From NCBI RefSeq assembly GCF_026262505.1, contig NC_067206.1:8676268-8740267 (forward strand): DNA of 64,000 bases, read 5' to 3'. Made by a program: the position numbers and the translations under genes. Below are positions 1-6,116 of this stretch, piece by piece. Position 1 is the stretch's first letter, and the number at the start of each line of letters is the position of its first letter. This DNA comes from Trichomonas vaginalis G3. Its lineage: Eukaryota > Parabasalia > Trichomonadida > Trichomonadidae. Under the pieces are notes generated by a model. The model did not search any database, was not told the DNA's origin, and worked only from the letters and a program-made list of their open reading frames with translations.

Positions 1-632
1 ATTGAAATTTGACCTGCTAGAACAACTAAAGCGTCAATTGCTCTCTTCATCTCAAACATAGCGGGTCTTAGTTGTTCGTTCCATACTTTGCCTCTTCTAT
101 CTTTATCTCTTATTTCCCAAACACATTTTGCAACTAATGAAACAAAGTTATCGTAAGTCTTAAACTCCTCAGATTTATATATGTCAGAAACATTCTTATA
201 TACCATATCGCAATCTTTGTCCATAACTTTATGGTTGCAATGAAAACCAAGGAATTCATAATTTACTTTACGTATGAACTTCTTTATTTCTACTGAGTCA
301 GTTGCTTTGACTTCAATTTCGTCGAATTCAGGAATAGTTAGTTTTTGATGCTGAATTTCAGGTAGTTTAGGTAAATGGTCGATGAGGTCCTCCATTTCAT
401 AAAGATATTCTTCATTTTCTTCATCTTTCGCACTACAGTCTAAATTACTTGTTAAAAGTTCTTGCTTTATCTTCTGGATTTCTGTTTCGAAAGTATATGA
501 AGAAGGAATGAAGCTTTTCATTTCTACCAACATTGACGTAGGATTCATAACTAACGAGTTTGGTGCTGTTGTTGTGGACAGAGTCCCGCCGTTCGCGGCT
601 TGAATTGTTGTTGTGCCGATTGTTGAAATCAT
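1..632 (-). CDS. Maverick-associated gene of unknown function, 3' part outside window
   Basis: An uninterrupted minus-strand frame of 210 codons starts at ATG 632 and runs off the left edge. The protein begins MISTIGTTTIQ, has a Thr/Ser-rich N-terminus, an acidic middle and a basic C-terminal part. I recognise no domain. Its upstream stretch (633-695) is an A/T tract with TTTTATTTTGTATGTAA just before the ATG, the same arrangement found before the two KilA-N genes at 10,506 and 12,037, so it probably belongs to a Maverick and is regulated like them. It lies outside the inner inverted repeats of the element to its right and may be the end of a second element. Confidence 0.6.
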   Translation of the reverse strand, partial: MISTIGTTTIQAANGGTLSTTTAPNSLVMNPTSMLVEMKSFIPSSYTFETEIQKIKQELLTSNLDCSAKDEENEEYLYEMEDLIDHLPKLPEIQHQKLTIPEFDEIEVKATDSVEIKKFIRKVNYEFLGFHCNHKVMDKDCDMVYKNVSDIYKSEEFKTYDNFVSLVAKCVWEIRDKDRRGKVWNEQLRPAMFEMKRAIDALVVLAGQIS

Positions 633-695
633 ATCTTTACATACAAAATAAAAAAAATAAAAAAATAAAGTTAGTTTTATTTTTTATTTCGGGAA
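633..695 (-). promoter_or_regulatory. A/T-tract upstream element of the KilA-N type
   Basis: Read on the minus strand it holds an AAAATAAAACTAAC tract, a T-rich run and TTTTGTATGTAAAG directly before the ATG. The two KilA-N genes carry the same ending and the reverse complement of the AAAATAAA...TTTATTTT core. Promoter function is inferred from repetition and position. Confidence 0.5.
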
Positions 696-710
696 AATTC
701 ACGAGGGTGA

Positions 711-776
711 GAAAAGAGGTGAGAAAACAGGTGAGATGTCACCACTTCACCTAAATTTATTTTTTCACCTCTGACA
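711..776 (+). repeat. GGTGA-rich inverted repeat, left arm of the 94-codon gene module
   Basis: Holds repeated GGTGA units followed by GTCACCACTTCACCTAAA. Its reverse complement lies at 1,478-1,545, so the 94-codon gene sits between inverted repeats. Related stretches occur at 12,943-12,985 and 22,452-22,520. The GGTGAGATNTCACC core is itself palindromic. It could be a binding site, a terminator hairpin or a mobile-module end. Confidence 0.6.
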
Positions 777-830
777 ACGTTTATTTTTAAGTTTATTTTT
801 TATTTTATTTTTTATTTTATTTGGATGTAA

Positions 831-1115
831 ATGACAGAACAAAAGCAACTCATACAAATCAAAACATATAACAAACATACATTTAAACATTTATTCTTCC
901 TTCCTGAGCATAACATGTTCTTTCAAATACATCCGAGACCAGTTGACTTTTCATTGACTGTGTATAAAGATAGAAATAGTTATATCATTAAACCATACGA
1001 TGACGAAGGTAAGTTATGTAAATTGTACGTTAAGAAGTTAGAGAAAGTTTATGGCTTCAAGTATGACTACAATAGGGTTAACACTGATGATGAAGATATT
1101 GAGGAAAATTTATGA
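831..1115 (+). CDS. Small Maverick-end protein, 94 aa (copy 1)
   Basis: A 94-residue acidic protein with a basic middle; the acidic tail has a DDEDIEEN run. No domain is recognised. It is almost identical to the protein at 22,608-22,892, differing only in residues 9 to 12. A short divergent relative starts on the other strand at 1,404. A 300 bp identical block at two element ends shows recent copying or gene conversion. The ATG follows an A/T-rich tract ending GGATGTAA. Function unknown; placement at element ends suggests a role tied to the ends, which is inference. Confidence 0.65.
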   Translation: MTEQKQLIQIKTYNKHTFKHLFFLPEHNMFFQIHPRPVDFSLTVYKDRNSYIIKPYDDEGKLCKLYVKKLEKVYGFKYDYNRVNTDDEDIEENL

Positions 1116-1334
1116 GAACATTAGTGAAGTCGTTAGTGAGAACGATAGTGAGAACGTTTATTTTTACATTAGTGAGTTCGTTAGTGAAGTGGTTGGCGGC
1201 TTTGTAAATATTTAAGATTAAGTTAGTTTTTGCGTTCGTGTTGTAAAATATACGTTAATGGTTTTGTAAAGTGTCAAAACCGCTAAGTGGTGTATGGAGG
1301 AACGCAGTGCCTTCGTACACAACTTAACCATACT

Positions 1335-1404
1335 AACTAGGAACGAAGAACAAATTCTTGAACTCATGACCGTTGTAGTTTGTTATCTCAATAGTTTTCG
1401 TCAT
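1335..1404 (-). pseudogene. Fragment of a divergent relative of the 94-aa Maverick gene
   Basis: Minus-strand codons from ATG 1,404 read MTKTIEITNYNGHEFKNLFF, aligning with the start of the 94-aa protein (MTEQKQLI..YNKHTFKHLFF). It is mirror-placed relative to the copy at the right end, as expected if each end of the element once carried such a gene. Only the first ~23 codons are similar; this is a fossil fragment at the left end. Confidence 0.5.
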
Positions 1405-1560
1405 TTATATAAAAATAAAATAAAAAATAAACTTAAAAATTAATGATATCACCACCCTCACACGTATGAAAACATAGCACAAAAATAAATTTAGGTGAAG
1501 TGGTGAGATCTCACCTCTTTTTTCACCTGTTTTTTCACCCTGTTGAATTCATTGCTTTAT
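1402..1560 (-). repeat. Left inner terminal inverted repeat
   Basis: Reverse complement of about 22,438-22,607, sharing the TTTATATAAA tract, ATGATATCACCACC, the CATAGCACAAAAATAAATTT segment and the GGTGA-rich block, with small gaps. It begins directly at the start codon of the 94-aa relative and ends at the stop codon of the first minus-strand gene (1,549). Confidence 0.7.
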
Positions 1561-2076
1561 AACTCTCTTCCTTGATTTCTTTTTAGTTGCTTTCTTAACA
1601 TCTGTCTCCAACTTGACTGTCTTTCTTCTTCGTCCGTAATGATACCAATTACTTCCACCAGTCAATGGGTCAAATGGTCTTTCGTAAGGGTTTCCATACA
1701 TTCCATAAGGTCCGTATGGATAAACCGCTGGTGGAGAAGAAACATTTTCTTTAGTTCCATCGACTCTATTTAAATGCATTGTTTCACCTTTCATCTGGTC
1801 ATTAAAGTCTTTTGCGTGTTTTGCAAACTCATCGTCCTTTCCTAAAGCATTTTCTGACTCAGTCGCAACCAAATTGGATGCTTTATTTATGAGCCCTATT
1901 TTATTTAATCTTAACTTCTTTGCAACCCAGCCTCCAATCTTTCCTTTATTTGCATCTAATGTCTTTGAAACCCTTCCTCCACTCATTTTATTTACTGCGT
2001 CATAAGCTCCAAGTGCTTTTGCTCCAAATGCTAATGCTTTTGTTCCCATTGCGCCTAAAGCTGCCCAAGCTACCAT
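1549..2076 (-). CDS. Maverick small basic, Gly/Ala-rich protein (175 aa)
   Basis: Starts at ATG 2,076. The N-terminal 30 residues are Ala/Gly-rich and weakly hydrophobic, the middle has a Pro/Tyr/Gly stretch (YPYGPYGMYG) and the last 35 residues are strongly Lys/Arg-rich. Such composition is common in minor virion or DNA-binding proteins of Mavericks and adenovirus-like elements, but no family is recognised. It is the last of three closely packed minus-strand genes: its ATG lies next to the stop of the next gene, suggesting joint expression or tightly packed promoters. Looks whole. Confidence 0.55.
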   Translation of the reverse strand: MVAWAALGAMGTKALAFGAKALGAYDAVNKMSGGRVSKTLDANKGKIGGWVAKKLRLNKIGLINKASNLVATESENALGKDDEFAKHAKDFNDQMKGETMHLNRVDGTKENVSSPPAVYPYGPYGMYGNPYERPFDPLTGGSNWYHYGRRRKTVKLETDVKKATKKKSRKRVIKQ

Positions 2077-2301
2077 TTACCCCATATTAAAATCATCTCT
2101 CTTCAATATTATCTCATAAAAGTTCTCGTTACTGGAGAAAGTCAATGAAACATAAACATTCTCACGTGCTTCGCCCTCACCGCTTTGCGGTCTATCTAAC
2201 TTCTTTCTTATCTCATCTATTCTCAATAAAATGTCTGAACAATTGCTAACATCTTCTACAACAGTTATTTCATCATGAATGACCTTCAAAAACAAACTCA
2301 T
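2077..2301 (-). CDS. Maverick small protein (74 aa), unknown
   Basis: Minus-strand frame from ATG 2,301 abutting genes on both sides with no spacer. Acidic, no transmembrane segment, no motif recognised. Upstream bases read AGCATATTAAATG, matching the TAAATG start-site pattern of this element. Its place between two virion-like genes suggests a structural or assembly role; this is inference. Confidence 0.5.
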   Translation of the reverse strand: MSLFLKVIHDEITVVEDVSNCSDILLRIDEIRKKLDRPQSGEGEARENVYVSLTFSSNENFYEIILKRDDFNMG

Positions 2302-3183
2302 TTAATATGCTATTAAAATCATCTCAATAATGAGTCCATCCTTTCCATCTTTAGGTAGCACAACATCTTTCATTGAAGAAGGTTCGACAAGTCTTATGTT
2401 AAACTTACTGACAAAGTTTGTTATACTATAATGCTTCGGCGGCGAATACATATAGTTTGAAAGACATAATATAGATTCTTCAGCAAATTCACTTATACTG
2501 GATTTTATAACAATGTTCTCACGAGACCAAACGCCACCAATTGACAATCTTGTAAGCAATCCTGCTGAACCTTCAACTGTAAACGTCGATGGTAACATTC
2601 CACGAAGGTCATCTATTGACATCTTTGAGTCACTGAATTTAAATATTTTCTTAAAGCAATCGTCATTATCTAACCATGCAATAGCTTTGAAGTTTTCATT
2701 TGAATATACATCTGCTTCATTAAATGTAAATCCTGACTTCTTTGCAGAGATGACTTTAAAATCTATTGAGTTTGTTTCAAAATTATATGCTATGGTAACT
2801 TCTGAAGGTAATGGGTGTCCTTCTGCTATAAGTTGTTCTTTCAATACCGTTTGAAGCTTTGTGTTAAAAACTTTCATGTCATCTCCTGTGTCTAGGTTCA
2901 CATACACAGCAACAGGGAAACTATCTTGCTTCTTTGTTTCATCATTATATCTCAAAACATTAAAGTTCTTCAATAATATTGTTCTTCCTGCTGGAATACT
3001 TCGAACCTGTCTGATTTCAATAGCTTTCTCACCTCCTACATACTCTACCCAGTGTCTTGGATATTCATAAGTATACTGACTTTCTTGAATTTTGGTAGGT
3101 TTCATCATAACGTGTTCATAGTATATCTTTATACTCTTGTCAGTTAGACTCGGTGCTATGTTCTGAATATTTCTGACTTGCAT
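2302..3183 (-). CDS. Maverick structural-like protein (293 aa), candidate minor capsid
   Basis: The start is set at ATG 3,183 (MQVRNIQNIAPS), because its upstream TTTTATCTCCATTAAAA matches the element's start-site motif and leaves 16 bp to the divergent ATPase gene. The protein is rich in predicted beta-strands and has no membrane segment. Placement back to back with the packaging ATPase fits a virion morphogenesis protein. I see no diagnostic motif, so minor capsid is a guess. Looks whole. Confidence 0.5.
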   Translation of the reverse strand: MQVRNIQNIAPSLTDKSIKIYYEHVMMKPTKIQESQYTYEYPRHWVEYVGGEKAIEIRQVRSIPAGRTILLKNFNVLRYNDETKKQDSFPVAVYVNLDTGDDMKVFNTKLQTVLKEQLIAEGHPLPSEVTIAYNFETNSIDFKVISAKKSGFTFNEADVYSNENFKAIAWLDNDDCFKKIFKFSDSKMSIDDLRGMLPSTFTVEGSAGLLTRLSIGGVWSRENIVIKSSISEFAEESILCLSNYMYSPPKHYSITNFVSKFNIRLVEPSSMKDVVLPKDGKDGLIIEMILIAY

Positions 3184-3199
3184 TTTTAATGGAGATAAA
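3184..3199. promoter_or_regulatory. 16 bp divergent start-site region
   Basis: Only 16 bp separate the ATG at 3,183 (minus) from the ATG at 3,200 (plus). Plus strand reads TTTTAATGGAGATAAA; the minus strand reads TTTATCTCCATTAAAA. Both contain the A/T core found before other genes here, so both genes must share control sequences or use sites inside the opposite gene. Confidence 0.55.
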
Positions 3200-4088
3200 A
3201 TGAAGCATTTAATACATGATGTAGATGAAGACATGAATGAAACCACAGATAAACTTAACTCTTCTCTCATTCTTCCTTTCAGCAAAGATTATGGGTTCTG
3301 TTCAAATGGTGTGTATTTCTATTGTGGAAAGATGGGTTCAGGTAAGACATTTAACCTCATTCGTCATATACTCATAACAGAGCGTTTAGGAAACGACTCT
3401 TACTATGACCAAATCATTATATCAGCAACTTCAGACTCTATGGACTCAACAGCGAAAACATTTATGAGTAAAGTTCAAGCATCTGTCGTTAAAGTTCCAG
3501 ACAGTGAACTCATTGAATTTCTTCAACGTTACATTCGACGTAAGAGAAAATATTATGCTATTGTAGAGTTCATACAGTCAGGAATGCAAAAGACTTCAGA
3601 AGAGATGGAAAGAATTATTGACAAACACCACTTACGTCAATACTCAGGAGTTTACGATATGAAACGACTTACAAACTACATTCTGTCAAAACTTTCAAAA
3701 TACCCCTTCAAAAAATATCCTTCAAACACTCTGCTCGTTTGCGACGACTTCGCCGGAAAAGGTTTAGTGTCAAAACCAGACTCACCATTAGCTAACATCA
3801 TTACTAAAGTCAGACATTACCACTTAACTGTAGCAATACTTATGCAAACATGGTGTTTTTCTTGCTTTAAACATAAAACGTCTCATAACTGACTTCGTTA
3901 TCTTTCAAGGTTTCTCACGTTATGATATTGAACTCATTTGGAAACAGTCAGGTATAACATTACCTTTTGAAGAAATTTGGGAAGCATATAAGTCTCTCAT
4001 CTCTCCTCGTTCATACCTTGAGATTCATATCATGACTAATACCATTAAAGTCAAAAATATTCCATGGGAACGACCAACATTGTTTTAA
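3200..4088 (+). pseudogene. Packaging ATPase (A32/FtsK-HerA type) of the Maverick, broken
   Basis: Walker A is GKMGSGKT near residues 43-50 and a Walker B-like TLLVCDDF lies near residue 180, the layout of FtsK/HerA-type genome-packaging ATPases of Mavericks and large DNA viruses. Homologous coding sequence extends to about 4,088, close to the stop of the convergent minus gene. The gene is broken. Its product would pump element DNA into a capsid; together with the capsid-like region this supports a virus-like origin. Confidence 0.75.
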
Positions 4089-4486
4089 AGTTTAACCTTC
4101 AATTGACTGATGGTAAACAAATTCCATGCATCTCTGTCGCCATTTCTGTTAATATTTTTGCTGTCATTCATATCATCCACTTCCCCATCCGTTAGCTTTT
4201 GAGGATATGCGTTAGAATAGCTGTTCTTAAATGAAGGCTTTTCACCTTTGAGAGCATAAACTCTATAACTTTCTGCATACTTTATGTTTGAACCTCCTGA
4301 GCCATCATTGACATAAATTTTTATAGGCTTCCACCCTTTGTTCATATTCCTGCTTCTTCCCTTTGCTCTTTTGTTCAGTAGTTCTACATCTTTATACACA
4401 GCACCTGTCTCAGTGAATTCAACAATATTTTCATTCGTTAGCTTTACATTCAAACCCTTGTCGAGTATATTGTTCATTTCATACAT
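4085..4486 (-). CDS. Maverick protein of unknown function (133 aa)
   Basis: The chosen ATG is 4,486 (MYEMNNILDKGL); an ATG further upstream would overlap the divergent gene at 4,512 and its extra codons look like antisense of that gene. The protein is basic, with Asn/Lys/Gly-rich stretches (KRAKGRSRNMNKGW) and no recognised domain. It converges with the ATPase, overlapping its end by a few bases. Looks whole. Confidence 0.45.
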   Translation of the reverse strand: MYEMNNILDKGLNVKLTNENIVEFTETGAVYKDVELLNKRAKGRSRNMNKGWKPIKIYVNDGSGGSNIKYAESYRVYALKGEKPSFKNSYSNAYPQKLTDGEVDDMNDSKNINRNGDRDAWNLFTISQLKVKL

Positions 4487-4511
4487 ATAAAAGGTTTTTA
4501 TTCTATATGAA

Positions 4512-5126
4512 ATGAGAAGCAAATCCATCTTAGCTGGTGCCGTTAATGTTCCAATTGAACCAACATCAAATGTTGACTCACGAACGACAAACAATATTGT
4601 CATAAAGAACTATAGTTCAGAGTGTTTGAAAGAACCAGAACCAGAGCTGAAATCCGTGAATTTAAACTCAGCTTCAAACGCTAACGCTACATCAGATGTT
4701 AAGTTAGAGTATCCACCACTGGACCAAATTCTTTCAAGAGAAGCCAACGACAATCCTTACACAAATGTTCAAACAAATCCTTCAGATAACGTAGACCATT
4801 ACCTTCTTCAGTTATACCAAACAATTTTACTCAAAGACGATAAGAAGCTTTTGATAAATCTTATAAGTAAGAACCAAATAATTCTAACAAAGGAGGACCT
4901 TGAAAATGTTATATCACGAATAACAGGAAAGCAATGTGTCATTGACTATCTCGACCCTGAAATCGAATGCTGTGGTCAAACGCCAATATTCATGAAAATA
5001 GGTAACATCCGCATCATTGAAACACCAGGAACTACAGGAGTTGAGTTTAAGTATAAATATTCGAACGAGTATACAAAACTATCTACTTACTATAAGCTTT
5101 GTTTGAAATATGTTTTAGTAAATTAA
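4512..5126 (+). CDS. Maverick protein of unknown function (204 aa)
   Basis: ATG 4,512 follows GGTTTTTATTCTATATGAA, the element's start-site motif. The first 80 residues are Ser/Asn/Pro-rich and probably disordered, the rest is compact with two Cys in IECCGQTP. Mavericks usually carry an adenain-type cysteine protease in this neighbourhood, but I cannot see its His/Asp/Cys order here, so I do not assign it. It converges with the gene at 5,123, overlapping by 4 bases. Confidence 0.5.
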   Translation: MRSKSILAGAVNVPIEPTSNVDSRTTNNIVIKNYSSECLKEPEPELKSVNLNSASNANATSDVKLEYPPLDQILSREANDNPYTNVQTNPSDNVDHYLLQLYQTILLKDDKKLLINLISKNQIILTKEDLENVISRITGKQCVIDYLDPEIECCGQTPIFMKIGNIRIIETPGTTGVEFKYKYSNEYTKLSTYYKLCLKYVLVN

Positions 5127-5362
5127 AGCAACTTATAGTATCTATCCAAAACTTCTTCAACAGTATCGAACTCATCTTCATAATGCAAACCTAATCTTAT
5201 TGACTTGGTGCAGTTTTCACTAACACAATATTTTTCTGTTCTCTTGACTGACATAACTAACTCATTTGTTTCATCAAACAGCAACAACCAAAGTTCATGC
5301 CCTAATACATAACATTCATACTTTATATTTTTAGCTCTGAGTTCTCTTGTAAGCTGTTGCAT
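5123..5362 (-). CDS. Maverick small protein (79 aa)
   Basis: Minus-strand frame from ATG 5,362, overlapping the end of the upstream minus gene by about 40 bases in another frame. The start is preceded by AAAATATTAA, fitting the TAAATG start pattern. Acidic C-terminus, no motif recognised. Such overlaps are typical of the packed minus-strand clusters in this element. Confidence 0.4.
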   Translation of the reverse strand: MQQLTRELRAKNIKYECYVLGHELWLLLFDETNELVMSVKRTEKYCVSENCTKSIRLGLHYEDEFDTVEEVLDRYYKLL

Positions 5363-6099
5363 TTAATATTTTCTAAAAAGTCAACTTCAACAGTCAGTCG
5401 CACTGGTGCCTTCAGTTCTACAGGCTCTCCTTGAAAGTCAACAAGTCTGAATTGCATGTCTTTCAAATTATGAGGACTAATGCGAACCCATTTACCTAAA
5501 TGAGTTGCTATGACAGGAACGTTTGGAATGAACATTGAATTGACTGCATAACAGAAGGATTTATATTCTACTGAACCTTTACTATTAACTCCTGAAATAC
5601 CTGTGACATTAGCTATTTTAGACTCAATGTACAAACAATTACCATAACATACGTATGGAACAGATTTCATCTCAATCGTTTTGTCAACACTTTTCAAAGG
5701 AAATGTCATATGGTATGCACCCAAAAGAAGTTGTACTCTATGACTCATTCTTGGTATCTTAAACTCCTTCGCATAACTGAACTTCAAAACTCCTGCAATA
5801 AGTTTAACATTCATTAAGTTTTCTTCGTTATCCTTGTTTATTGTAGTATTTATGAGAGCATTTAACACTCCAGCTAATGTTTCCATCTTATATTCTACAT
5901 TATTGTGAAATCTTATTTCATGCTTCTTTCCATTTATTTCAAGCTCCATGAAATCTGTTTCATCTGTTATAACGAATGAAGCGATAGTATTGAAGTCAAC
6001 CATTCTGAATGCAAGCGCCTCATTCTGTAGACCTAAGTTTGTTTGTAGCTTTACTGTCCCGTATTCGTTTGGGTCTGTACTTTGCAAATAGAACAACAT
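5323..6099 (-). CDS. Maverick beta-rich protein (258 aa), candidate penton/minor capsid
   Basis: The start is ATG 6,099 (MLFYLQSTDPNEYG), 17 bp from the divergent fibre gene. The C-terminal part reads LKDMQFRLVDFQGEPVELKA and then a short beta-strand, a layout seen in minor capsid proteins of Mavericks and adintoviruses as I recall them; this is a family-level impression without an alignment. Being head to head with a fibre-like protein is attractive, because penton bases hold fibres in adenovirus-type capsids. Looks whole. Confidence 0.5.
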   Translation of the reverse strand: MLFYLQSTDPNEYGTVKLQTNLGLQNEALAFRMVDFNTIASFVITDETDFMELEINGKKHEIRFHNNVEYKMETLAGVLNALINTTINKDNEENLMNVKLIAGVLKFSYAKEFKIPRMSHRVQLLLGAYHMTFPLKSVDKTIEMKSVPYVCYGNCLYIESKIANVTGISGVNSKGSVEYKSFCYAVNSMFIPNVPVIATHLGKWVRISPHNLKDMQFRLVDFQGEPVELKAPVRLTVEVDFLENIKCNSLQENSELKI

Positions 6100-6116
6100 T
6101 TTATTCTCATTAAAAT
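6100..6116. promoter_or_regulatory. 17 bp divergent start-site region
   Basis: The sequence TTTATTCTCATTAAAAT separates the ATG at 6,099 (minus) from the ATG at 6,117 (plus). It repeats the design of the 3,184-3,199 spacer: an A/T box at each side and a short central non-A/T core. Confidence 0.5.

Larger units (their letters stand above)
700..1350 (+). repeat. Left copy of a ~650 bp direct repeat
   Basis: This block (GGTGA-rich stretch, 94-codon gene, tail with GGAACGCAGTGCC and TACTAACT) recurs in the same orientation at about 22,450-23,130. From about 865 to 1,165 the two copies look identical; the first codons and the tails have diverged. Direct, not inverted, orientation suggests that the left copy is the right end of a neighbouring related element, or that an end was copied by recombination. 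Confidence 0.75.

Noticed and set aside
4487-4603. Longer N-terminus of the minus gene ending at 4,085
   Set aside because: It would cover the start of the divergent gene at 4,512, and the A/T start motif lies nearer the ATG at 4,486.
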